Positions 7,978 through 15,925 of a stretch of 64,000 bases of DNA are shown one piece after another. The translations under genes were made by a program, and so were the position numbers. How positions within the stretch are numbered: position 1 is the first letter of the stretch; the number at the start of each line of letters is the position of its first letter. Under the pieces are notes generated by a model, which was given only the letters and a program-made list of their open reading frames with translations, ran no database searches and had not been told where the DNA came from. This DNA comes from RHLJ01 sp965222205. Lineage in GTDB: Bacteria; Bacteroidota; Rhodothermia; Balneolales; Balneolaceae. The stretch spans positions 2,480,001 through 2,544,000 of the forward strand of contig OZ244932.1 in NCBI GenBank assembly GCA_965222205.1. The letters are read 5' to 3'.

Positions 7978-9066
7978 TCAAACTTCAACCGAATGAACCC
8001 AGCCATGGCGGTCTTCCACTTTTCCGTATTGGATGCCGGTAATCTCATCGAATAAACGTTGAGCGAAATCGCCGATCTTACCACTTCCAATCTGAATGGT
8101 TTTCCCATCGTGTTCAATAGTTCCTACCGGGGAAATTACAGCTGCGGTTCCGGAGCCAAACACTTCTTTAAGTGATCCATTTTCAGAAGCTTCAAATACT
8201 TCATCTATGGAGATTTTACGCTCTTCTACATTGTATCCCCACTCATCAGCAAGGGCGGTAACAGAACGCCGGGTAACACCGGCTAACACTGAGCCTGTAA
8301 GTTTTGGGGTTACGAGGGTATCACCAATGAGGAAGTGGATATTCATCGTACCTACTTCTTCGATGTACTTATTTTCGATAGCATCCAGCCAAAGCACCTG
8401 AGTATATCCTGCTTGTTGAGCTTTTCTGGCAGGAAGAAAACTCGCCGCGTAATTACCCGCAGTTTTGGCTTCACCCGTTCCGCCTTTTACTGCACGAACG
8501 TATCCATTTGGAGTAGTAAGTGAAACCGGATTGAACCCCTCTGCATAGTATGCCCCAACCGGGGAGGTAATGATATAATAGCTGTATACATCCGAAACTC
8601 TAGCGGCCAGATAATCATCGCTGGCAAAAATAACCGGACGAATATACATCGCAGTTCCCGGTTTTTTAGGAATCCACTTTTTATCCAGACGAATAAGTTC
8701 TTCCAGCGCTGTGATGAACGTTTCGTAATCTGTTTCCGGAATACACATTCTTCGTGCTGATTTATTAAATCGCTCGAAGTGAACATCAGGACGGAAAATA
8801 TTTACGGTATGTTCATCTACATAAAAGGCTTTCATCCCTTCAAAAACAGCCTGACCGTAGTGCATTACATTAAGTGCAGGCGTAATTTCAATCTTTCCGA
8901 AAGGTTTGATCGATGGTTGTCCCCAGACTCCATTTCGAAACTCCATTTCGAACATATGGTCTCCGAAGAGTCTGCCAAATTGGAGGTTGTCGAAATCAAC
9001 TTCACCAATTCTACTATATTCGGCTTCTTCTATTTTTAAGGATGGTTTAGTCAATGTTTCGTGCAT
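7978..9066 (-). CDS. ilvE: branched-chain amino acid aminotransferase
   Basis: 362 aa fold-type IV PLP enzyme that interconverts Val, Leu and Ile with their 2-oxo acids using glutamate. Features are the MHYGQAVFEGMKAF loop (68-81), PLP Lys201 in GGTGEAKTAGNYAAS, Glu237 in EEVGTMN, and VLAGVTRRSV. The ~360-residue length is that of the long BCAT branch (mitochondrial/actinobacterial type) rather than the ~310-residue E. coli IlvE. The toxin-antitoxin genes follow on the same strand, but their link to it looks incidental. Confidence 0.94.
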   Translation of the reverse strand: MHETLTKPSLKIEEAEYSRIGEVDFDNLQFGRLFGDHMFEMEFRNGVWGQPSIKPFGKIEITPALNVMHYGQAVFEGMKAFYVDEHTVNIFRPDVHFERFNKSARRMCIPETDYETFITALEELIRLDKKWIPKKPGTAMYIRPVIFASDDYLAARVSDVYSYYIITSPVGAYYAEGFNPVSLTTPNGYVRAVKGGTGEAKTAGNYAASFLPARKAQQAGYTQVLWLDAIENKYIEEVGTMNIHFLIGDTLVTPKLTGSVLAGVTRRSVTALADEWGYNVEERKISIDEVFEASENGSLKEVFGSGTAAVISPVGTIEHDGKTIQIGSGKIGDFAQRLFDEITGIQYGKVEDRHGWVHSVEV

Positions 9067-9133
9067 GGTTCTCTTTAAGCTTTTCTTGTATCGTTGGAAC
9101 TGATTAATATAACCTATTTTCGCGTCTCATTCA

Positions 9134-11935
9134 TCACCCGGTACTTTGCATTGCTGCAGCAATTCCATTGATATTGAGAAAAATTAATTCGGTCAATTCT
9201 GCTTTCTCTTCATCCGTTTTAACCTCATCCCAACGCTTCAACAGCTCAGACTGAATAATATTTAGCGGATAGGTAAATGGGTTTCGGAACAAAATAGAGC
9301 GTTGAATTACGGGATTATGATCTAAGATTCTCTCCATTTCCGCGATGGCCGTTATTCCATCTATCGCTAAATCAAGATCTTCTGTTATCTTATCATGGAA
9401 ATAATGATCCTTCGGATCGTTGTAAATCACCGATGTTGGAATATGTGTTCGGGCTATTTCGCGTTGAGAATTATTCATCACCGTGTAAAAGAACCTCCAT
9501 TCTTTCTGCCAACGATTGATGATCTCTTTCGCATCAGGATATTTCTCAAAAATAGTCGATAATCCTTTTCCAATGCCATACCAACCCGGAACATTATAGC
9601 GAACCTGAGTCCACGCAAATACCCAGGGAATTGCTCTTAGTCCATTAAAATCGAGTTTTCCTCCGGCTCCCCTGGAAACCGGTCGTGATGCGATCGGGAG
9701 TTTCCCAATATGTTCGATGGGAGTAATCCGCGAATACCAATCCCAGAATTTCTCATCATCGATTAAATCCCGGTAAGCAGTCATCGTAGTTGAAGCCAGT
9801 TCCTGCATCATATCCCACTCGTAATTGGAATCACTCAGATATCCGGGCTTATCTTTCTGCGCCATCGTAACCTGAACCATCGCGTTTACTAACTGTTCAA
9901 GATGACGATGTGCAATAGAAGTCAGTGAATATCTGAATGAAATTACTTCTCCCTGTTCAGTGAACCTGATTCTCCCATTATTAGCAACCGGAGGCATCGC
10001 AACAATCGCTTTATTTGATTGTCCACCACCACGCCCAACAGTACCACCCGTTCCATGGAATAAACGAAAATCAATTTCGTATTTACGGCAGACCATTCCA
10101 AGATCATATTGAGCTTTATTGAGCGCCCAGTTTGCCATCCAGTAACCACCGTCTTTGTTACTATCGGAATAACCAAGCATGATTTCCTGAAAATTACCGC
10201 GTGCCTCGATTTGCTTAGCAAACATTTCATGCTCGAACATTTCCGCCATTACTTTGCTACTCGCTCCCAAGTCCTCAATCGTCTCAAATAGAGGAACTAC
10301 ATCCAGTGATGTCTCAACCTTTCCGTCAATATAGCTCCAGAGTCCCAGCTCTTTAGCAATGATCAACACTTCAAGCATATCGCTTACTCCGTGTGTCATA
10401 CTGATGATATAGCTCCCAAAAGAATTCGGATCCAGAGCAATCATATCCCTGATTTCTTCAAATACAGTCATTACTTTGCTTGCTACCGCTGAACGCTTAC
10501 TCTTAAACGGGCTTAGTGGCCTTGGGTTCTGAAGTTCTTTCACTAATACATTGATTTTCTCTTCTTCGGAAAGCTTGCTGTATCCATTAATCACATTCCC
10601 CTTGCTGAGCAGTTCTTCCACAGTTTCTTCATGAAGCCGACTGTGCTGGCGGATATCCAGTGAAGTAAGATGAAAGCCAAAGGTCTTTGCGCTAATAAGT
10701 AGATCCTGAAGACGACCTTGTTCACTCAATCCTTTGAGATTGTTCTCAATTAAACTATTTCGGATAAGCTCCAAATCGTGCACAAAATCTTCGGAAGTAT
10801 ACTTCGAAGCCACTTTCAGTACGGCATCCTTATCATCTGAAGCCGCTTCCAGTTGCTCACGAATATACTGCATCATATGTGTCAGTTTACGGCGATAAGG
10901 CTCTCGCTGATATCTGCGTTCATACAGATCACTAAGCGGGTTTGCTGTCTCTTCATCCCGAAGAGATAATCTCAAATCGTCCGAAATTTTGGTCTCTTTG
11001 TAGGAAACACTTAAATAACGGCGTAGATGATCCAGCTTTTTCAGATATACCGTCAACGCTGTTTTACGCTGCTCTATCATGGTTCTCCACGTAACAGAGG
11101 AAGTCACATTGGGGTTTCCATCCCTGTCGCTACCAATCCATGATCGATATTTAAGTACAATCGGGATATCACCTGATTCTCCGTAATAGGTCTCCAAAGC
11201 CAAGCGAATATCCCGATATAAAGTGGGTACTACATCCCAAATAGTGTGTGTAAAAAAGAACAACCCGTTTTCTACCTCATCCTCTACCGACATCCGCTCA
11301 GCACGAACTTCATCGGTCATTAGAAGCAGTTTCATTTGATTGAAAATTTCTCTTTTAAGATGCCTTTTCTCATCCTCGGTATGTGAATTACTACCCACAT
11401 CAGCAATCATTGTGCTGATTTCATGCTGCTTGGTAAGCACACTTCTTCTTCGGGCTTCGGTGGGATGAGCGGTAATAGTCGGTTGGATATCCATGGTCTC
11501 AAAAACTCCGATTGCCTGTTCCAGGCTATAACCTGCTTCCTTCATTTTATGTACAGCCTCCAAAATACTCTCGTTTCGAGGCTTTTCCGGCGTTTCTTCA
11601 AACTCCCGTTTTCTGTTGATCCGGCTGATCTCGTGCTGTTCAAGGGAATTCACCAGATGAAAAAATGTAGTGTAGATGCGCAAGTACTCTTTAATATCTT
11701 TGCCCGGCATATCCGCAACCAACTTTCTGAGCCGTTCAAGCATTTCCTGATTTCCTCCGTCCAGCGCTTCGTTACTGTTGAGTGGAAATTCTCCCAGGAT
11801 TTTGATGAATTCTTCTCCGGATCGCTCGCCGCTTAGCTGTTCCAGAATTTGTGTGAGTGTGGTAATGTGATTTGCCAGATTCTCACTAATGTTACTCTTT
11901 TCAGTGAGCTCCTTTACAGTCGATTCCCAATGCAT
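9134..11935 (-). CDS. ppc: phosphoenolpyruvate carboxylase
   Basis: 933 aa anaplerotic enzyme making oxaloacetate from PEP and bicarbonate. Catalytic His is in QPTITAHPTEARRR (about 155). The PEP-binding loop is GYSDSNKDGGYWMANW, and the glycine loop is FHGTGGTVGRGGG with Arg/Gly residues needed for catalysis. Further conserved marks are SWIGSDRDGNPNVT and RPVSRGAGGKLDFNGLRAIPWVFAW. The C-terminus ends QSTG in place of the usual (R/K)NTG. Full length and without visible damage. The long upstream gap contains dispersed hairpins only. Confidence 0.97.
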   Translation of the reverse strand: MHWESTVKELTEKSNISENLANHITTLTQILEQLSGERSGEEFIKILGEFPLNSNEALDGGNQEMLERLRKLVADMPGKDIKEYLRIYTTFFHLVNSLEQHEISRINRKREFEETPEKPRNESILEAVHKMKEAGYSLEQAIGVFETMDIQPTITAHPTEARRRSVLTKQHEISTMIADVGSNSHTEDEKRHLKREIFNQMKLLLMTDEVRAERMSVEDEVENGLFFFTHTIWDVVPTLYRDIRLALETYYGESGDIPIVLKYRSWIGSDRDGNPNVTSSVTWRTMIEQRKTALTVYLKKLDHLRRYLSVSYKETKISDDLRLSLRDEETANPLSDLYERRYQREPYRRKLTHMMQYIREQLEAASDDKDAVLKVASKYTSEDFVHDLELIRNSLIENNLKGLSEQGRLQDLLISAKTFGFHLTSLDIRQHSRLHEETVEELLSKGNVINGYSKLSEEEKINVLVKELQNPRPLSPFKSKRSAVASKVMTVFEEIRDMIALDPNSFGSYIISMTHGVSDMLEVLIIAKELGLWSYIDGKVETSLDVVPLFETIEDLGASSKVMAEMFEHEMFAKQIEARGNFQEIMLGYSDSNKDGGYWMANWALNKAQYDLGMVCRKYEIDFRLFHGTGGTVGRGGGQSNKAIVAMPPVANNGRIRFTEQGEVISFRYSLTSIAHRHLEQLVNAMVQVTMAQKDKPGYLSDSNYEWDMMQELASTTMTAYRDLIDDEKFWDWYSRITPIEHIGKLPIASRPVSRGAGGKLDFNGLRAIPWVFAWTQVRYNVPGWYGIGKGLSTIFEKYPDAKEIINRWQKEWRFFYTVMNNSQREIARTHIPTSVIYNDPKDHYFHDKITEDLDLAIDGITAIAEMERILDHNPVIQRSILFRNPFTYPLNIIQSELLKRWDEVKTDEEKAELTELIFLNINGIAAAMQSTG

Positions 11936-12503
11936 CTGCTACTTCTTTTCTGATTTAGTCTTTTTGTGAGTGTGTGAACCCCGAATGTAACCAATAATTC
12001 TTCCTTTTTTAATTTTGGCTATGATAAGTTTTGAATCGTTCTGGCAGCTTTCAACGGGAGGCTTAACTTTTGTCATTTCGAATGGAATGAGAAACCTAAA
12101 TAATATGCAGACTATTTATTCTGCGTTCTTTTGATCCATCAAAAGAACCAAAAGCTCTCAAACATCATTGCTTACTGACACTTCGAACATCCTCCGTCAT
12201 TTGATCTACCCGATCAAATGCCACCTCCTTCAAAGGAGGACTTAAATTCATGCACTAACTAAATTAAAAGGCAACAAAACTAAATCCATAAAAAATGGGC
12301 AAGCCCAGTTATAAGAAGGAGTAAGAATCGTAATCGTTTGTTATAACAACGTCTCGTAAAAATGGAATCTGCATTTTTTATGGCGATTTTTGGATACTTT
12401 TGATCGTTCAAAAGTATCAAGCACTACTTGCCAATGTACTTATTTGTGCAGATCCTTCTCTGTCAGCCGACGGATAAGGATGACTTTAATAAAATAATAC
12501 CCC
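11936..12503. repeat. gene-free gap filled with dispersed hairpin repeats
   Basis: No credible gene. It holds a half copy of the gtcatttcga element (about 12074), a perfect hairpin with 11-bp arms GTTCTTTTGAT / ATCAAAAGAAC (12125-12148), a paired atttgatc...gatcaaat and cctcctt...aaggagg run (about 12199-12240), and a ~130-bp repeat (12290-12420). The latter ends in a hairpin with arms ATACTTTTGA (12394-12403) and TCAAAAGTAT (12408-12417). A related copy of that element lies at 34931-35085. Promoters for ppc and tag must be here but I cannot fix them. Confidence 0.7.
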
Positions 12504-13076
12504 ATGAAAAACATAACCCGCTGCACCTGGGTCGAAGGCCAATTCCAACAATACATCACCTACCACGATGAAGAATGGGGTGTTCCTGTTCATGATGACC
12601 GAAAACACTTTGAATTTCTGATTCTGGAAGGTGCCCAAGCCGGACTCAGTTGGGCAACTGTTCTAAAAAAGAGAGAAGGCTACCGAACCGCTTTTGCAGA
12701 TTTTGATCCTGAGGTAGTCGCTACCTTCGATGAAGATAAAATTCAGGAGTTACTGCAATTTGAAGGAATCATCCGAAATAAGCTGAAAGTGCGAAGCGCA
12801 GTAACTAATGCTCAAAAATTTCTTGAAGTTCAGCAAGAATTCGGAAGCTTTGACAACTACATCTGGGAGTTTGTGGGAGGTAAACCCATTGTGAATACAT
12901 GGAAAACAATGAGTGAAGTCCCGGCTACTTCTTCGGAATCCGATGCCCTAAGCAAAGACCTGAAGAAGCGTGGTTTTAAATTCGTTGGAAGCACCATCAT
13001 GTACGCCCACATGCAGGCTTGTGGACTGGTAAACGACCATACTGTGGATTGCTTCAGATATGGGGAAGTCTCTTGA
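12504..13076 (+). CDS. tag: DNA-3-methyladenine glycosylase I
   Basis: 190 aa base-excision repair glycosylase for 3-methyladenine. The family's zinc snap is present: Cys7 (TRCTW), His21 (ITYHDEEWG), His179 and Cys183 (NDHTVDCF). EGAQAGLSWATVLKKREGYR and FEGIIRNKLKVRS match the Tag helix-hairpin-helix core. The length equals E. coli Tag (187). Stands alone on the plus strand. Confidence 0.96.
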   Translation: MKNITRCTWVEGQFQQYITYHDEEWGVPVHDDRKHFEFLILEGAQAGLSWATVLKKREGYRTAFADFDPEVVATFDEDKIQELLQFEGIIRNKLKVRSAVTNAQKFLEVQQEFGSFDNYIWEFVGGKPIVNTWKTMSEVPATSSESDALSKDLKKRGFKFVGSTIMYAHMQACGLVNDHTVDCFRYGEVS

Positions 13077-13159
13077 TTTAATTGGTTTTAGTAGAAAATA
13101 ATCCCGATTCTTGTTTGGATAATATTATTTCAGGCATAATTAGACAAGATTTAAGAGTA

Positions 13160-13738
13160 ATGAATCCCACACAAACACTTAAAAACTTCCTCAATCAAAT
13201 ACACCCCTTGAAAGATGAAGATATGAATCTACTTTTGGAGAAATGGGAAGAAAAGAAGTTTGATAAAAATGACATTGTCACGAGTGGGGGACAGATAGAA
13301 AATTATCTATATTTTATTCTTGATGGAGTACAAAAAGCCTACTATGTTAAGGGCGGTAAGTCATATGTAATTGCTTTCACGTTCCCGCCTTCTTTTACTT
13401 GTATTCCTGAATCTTTTATCACTCAAAAACCCTCCTACTACTATCTTGAATGTCTGAGTAAGAGCTGGATGCTCAGAATATCTCGTTTCGATCTTGAAGA
13501 GCTTGCTGAAACTTCGCATGACATTGAATCTCTTTTTCGAAAATCGATGGAGAATGTTCTAGCTGGGTTAGTGATACGATACCACCAGATGCTAGCTTAT
13601 TCTATGAAGGAGCGCTTTCAAGCCTTTATCAAAAGAAGTCCAGAGCTATTGCAGAAGGTTCCTCATAAAGATATTGCCTCCTATCTGGGAATGGATCCGA
13701 CAAATTTTTCCAAACTTTATAATTCAATAAAAATTTAA
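13160..13738 (+). CDS. Crp/Fnr-type transcription regulator, short form
   Basis: 192 aa from the ATG at 13160 (MNPTQTLKNFL); the frame is open upstream to a TTG at 13082 but that extension looks unnatural. It has an N-terminal cyclic-nucleotide-binding-like beta barrel (FDKNDIVTSGGQIENYLYFILDGVQKAYYV), a dimer helix, and a C-terminal winged helix KDIASYLGMDPTNFSKL. This ~190-residue form is common in Bacteroidetes-like genomes and usually lacks the cAMP residues of E. coli Crp. The gene and its methyltransferase neighbour are AT-rich (about 35% GC) compared with tag, suggesting transfer. Ligand and targets unknown. Confidence 0.83.
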   Translation: MNPTQTLKNFLNQIHPLKDEDMNLLLEKWEEKKFDKNDIVTSGGQIENYLYFILDGVQKAYYVKGGKSYVIAFTFPPSFTCIPESFITQKPSYYYLECLSKSWMLRISRFDLEELAETSHDIESLFRKSMENVLAGLVIRYHQMLAYSMKERFQAFIKRSPELLQKVPHKDIASYLGMDPTNFSKLYNSIKI

Positions 13739-13816
13739 ATCGATCTTGGTATAAACCAATTCAATTTAAAGTCGACCCATTTATTTTTAGTAAAAACTTT
13801 AAAAAGACTAAGGATA

Positions 13817-14452
13817 GTGAGCATCATTAAGAATTATCTATTCCGGCAATTCTGCGAACCCACTGGCTTTATTGGAATAACTGTAGGATGGGCCATGTCT
13901 TATAAAAACCGTAGAAGAAACCATTGGTTGGCAAGCTTGATAGAACCAAAACCTAATAATAGACTGCTAGAAATAGGGTTTGGTACTGGTACTGTTATCA
14001 AGACTTTACTTAACAAAGAACCTAATATTAGAATCTGGGGAGTAGATCATTCGGAAATTATGCTAAAACAAGCAACCAAAATGAATAAAGAGGCTGTCAA
14101 AGAGGATAAAGTTTTTTTGAGTCAGTCTTCTGCTGAAAACCTGAACTTTCCAACCCTTACTTTTGATATAGTCTATTGCGGAAATGTCCACCTTTTCTGG
14201 GAAGATCCTTTATCTGTGTACAAAACTATTTTTTCAATTCTCAAAGCAGATGGGATCTTTATACTCGTCTTCCAACCCCAGTCTATTCTAGCTGATAAAT
14301 TCATTCAAAATATTGCTAATAATATTCAATCTGATTTAGAGTCGGCATGTTTTAAAAATTTTAAAATTTTATATAATAATGAATTGTCCAGGCCTAGCCT
14401 TGGTATATTGGCGAGGAAAAAAGCTGAACATGATATTATCAAGTATCCCTAG
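13817..14452 (+). CDS. class I SAM-dependent methyltransferase
   Basis: 211 aa from a GTG start. Motif I is LLEIGFGTG (about 51-59), the acidic residue ending strand 2 is in IWGVDHSEIML, and motif IV-like IVYCGNVHLFWEDP follows. This is the UbiE/Methyltransf_11 style of small-molecule methyltransferase. The opening FRQFCEPTGFIGITVGWAMSYKNRRRNHW is seen in proteins next to Crp-type regulators, so the upstream regulator probably controls it. Substrate unknown. AT-rich like its neighbour. Confidence 0.8.
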   Translation: MSIIKNYLFRQFCEPTGFIGITVGWAMSYKNRRRNHWLASLIEPKPNNRLLEIGFGTGTVIKTLLNKEPNIRIWGVDHSEIMLKQATKMNKEAVKEDKVFLSQSSAENLNFPTLTFDIVYCGNVHLFWEDPLSVYKTIFSILKADGIFILVFQPQSILADKFIQNIANNIQSDLESACFKNFKILYNNELSRPSLGILARKKAEHDIIKYP

Positions 14453-14518
14453 TATTTCTCCTCATCACCTAAACTAGCTGAATGATGCGTTCCCGTAATT
14501 CCTGTTTCTAATAAGAAC

Positions 14519-14654
14519 GAACCTCAACCAAGTTATTCCTGCTAAGGCAGGAATCCAGATACACTTTAAAGCACTGAATCCCCGCTTCCGACCTCATTCC
14601 GGTCCCATCTCCTTCTCAAGGAGAAGGGGGCTCATTGATTTCCATTCTGAGTTA
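14519..14654. repeat. left copy of a direct repeat flanking the second toxin-antitoxin pair
   Basis: Runs from gaacctcaaccaag through a hairpin ATTCCTGC / GCAGGAAT and cgacctcat, then ctccttctcaaggagaag, to ttgatttccattctgagtta. The same blocks in the same order and orientation recur at 15368-15538. The two copies enclose the antitoxin and toxin genes and nothing else. Confidence 0.8.
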
Positions 14655-14742
14655 TATTTTGAAGTGCTATTCTTTGTATTCGTTCAAATTGCATTACACT
14701 GAGTTTTTGATCAATTTATCTTTCGAATTTAATTCTACTATT

Positions 14743-14955
14743 ATGGAAGACACGCTGATTAAAGAGTTATCCCAACTCAACAAAAATGAAAAACTAATTT
14801 TAGTTGAAGCTTTATGGGATTCAATCGCCTCTGATCCTGATCAACTAAATGTCCCTGAACACCATCAAAAGATTATTGAGCAAAGACTTCAAACTCTTGA
14901 TGATGATAAAGCCAAAGGTAAATCCTGGGACGAAATCCGAGAAAAATACTTGTAG
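14743..14955 (+). CDS. addiction-module antitoxin (TIGR02574-type)
   Basis: 70 aa from the ATG at 14743 (MEDTLIKELSQLNKNEKLILVEALWDSI). The open frame extends upstream to 14635 through repeat DNA and is not part of the gene. The LVEALWDSI core and the C-terminal GKSWDEIREKYL are characteristic of the short antitoxin family paired with ParE/RelE toxins. It lies 6 nt before the toxin. The antitoxin normally binds and neutralises the toxin through its C-terminus. Confidence 0.87.
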   Translation: MEDTLIKELSQLNKNEKLILVEALWDSIASDPDQLNVPEHHQKIIEQRLQTLDDDKAKGKSWDEIREKYL

Positions 14956-14961
14956 TAAAGC

Positions 14962-15261
14962 ATGGCAAAAACTGTGATTCTTACTTCACATGCTGAAGAG
15001 GATTTCGAAAGCGCCTATGAATGGTATGAATTGCAAGATCCCGGACTTGGTAAAGAGTTTACCCGTTGTGTCGATGTTAAAATTGCTTCCGTGCGAAGAA
15101 ATCCCCAGCATTTTCAAATAATAGCAGAAAAAGAGGTTCGACGGGCTTTGGTCAGTCGCTTTCCGTTTTCTGTTTACTTCATTTCAGAACCAGAACTAAT
15201 CACTGTATTTGCAATTCTACATCAGCATCGGAATCCAAAGTACTGGAAATCTCGAACCTAA
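14962..15261 (+). CDS. ParE/RelE-type toxin
   Basis: 99 aa. EDFESAYEWYELQDPGLGKEFTRCVDVKIASVRRNPQHFQ is the two-helix hairpin of the ParE superfamily, followed by VRRALVSRFPFSVYFI and the C-terminal VFAILHQHRNPKYWKSR. The RNPxxW ending is typical of the branch paired with TIGR02574-type antitoxins. Forms a complete pair with the gene before it. Flanked by ~140-170-bp direct repeats. Confidence 0.9.
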   Translation: MAKTVILTSHAEEDFESAYEWYELQDPGLGKEFTRCVDVKIASVRRNPQHFQIIAEKEVRRALVSRFPFSVYFISEPELITVFAILHQHRNPKYWKSRT

Positions 15262-15367
15262 AAGGCGGCGGACTAACATCTTTACAGACTTACCCTCGTC
15301 ACATAACTCTCCTGTCCCCTGGGGAGCTGTGTGATCCTCATTTGGAAGCTCTCCGTCTATTGTGGCA

Positions 15368-15538
15368 GAACCTCAATCAAGTCATTCCTGCCTGTCCGCC
15401 GTACTTGTACTATGGAAGGCGGGCGAAGGCAGGAATCCAGATATTTTAAAAAAACTCCAGATCCCCGCATTCGACCTCATCCCCGTCCCTTCTCCTTCTC
15501 AAGGAGAAGGGGGCTCGTTGATTTCCATTCTGAGTTAA
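15368..15538. repeat. right copy of the direct repeat flanking the toxin-antitoxin pair
   Basis: Same block order as 14519-14654. The central hairpin is enlarged: ATTCCTGCCT ... AGGCAGGAAT, with an extra gtccgcc...ggcgggc part in the loop. Near-identical ctccttctcaaggagaag and gatttccattctgagtta close the copy. Recombination between the copies would delete the pair cleanly. Confidence 0.8.
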
Positions 15539-15547
15539 ATAATAAAG

Positions 15548-15580
15548 TCCTCCTCCTTCCAAGGAGGAGACAGAGGAGGT
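15548..15580. repeat. left short direct repeat bordering the GC-rich barrel gene
   Basis: A tcctcc-rich hairpin run ends in ggaggagacagaggag (15563-15578). The same 16 bases occur at 17326-17341, on the other side of the outer-membrane protein gene, in the same orientation. Confidence 0.6.
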
Positions 15581-15598
15581 CGAAATAGCAACTGAGCC

Positions 15599-15826
15599 TT
15601 AAATGTTGTCATGCTGAACTAGATTCAGCATCTGTAAAGGAGCCAGCTTTGATTTAGCTCTCATCCCAGGCAAAGGCTCATTCTCTACAGATCCCGGATC
15701 TTCCTGCCAGTTGTGATTGTAGATCAGAAATAAATCGCAGTCCGGGGTTATGATCCAGCGGAGTCGGTTATTCAATCCGATTTGCCTAATTGTATGATTT
15801 AAGTCGGACACAGTTAGAGTTTGCAC
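15599..15826 (-). pseudogene. C-terminal remnant of an outer-membrane protein (DUF5916-like tail)
   Basis: The minus strand can be read for 75 codons from a GTG. The segment NNRLRWIITPDCDLFLIYNHNW looks like the closing strands of a beta-barrel protein of the DUF5916 / carbohydrate-binding-9 type, whose C-terminus commonly reads N-R-RW--(P)G-DLFLVYN. An in-frame stop directly precedes the GTG and the upstream DNA continues no barrel. So it is a gene fragment, or a chance frame; the family match is from memory and unverified. Confidence 0.4.
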
Positions 15827-15925
15827 TTAAGCTTGTGAGCAATAGGAATATTCAGTTTCTTCAAGACTAACCGAGCACCCGCATAAGCCGGAGACGGCTT
15901 TTCATTCTCCTTTAACCCGAAAAAA

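Noticed and set aside
12125..12148. Rho-independent terminator
   Set aside because: Stem is perfect but lies upstream of both neighbouring genes and has no T-tract in a useful direction; fits a dispersed repeat.
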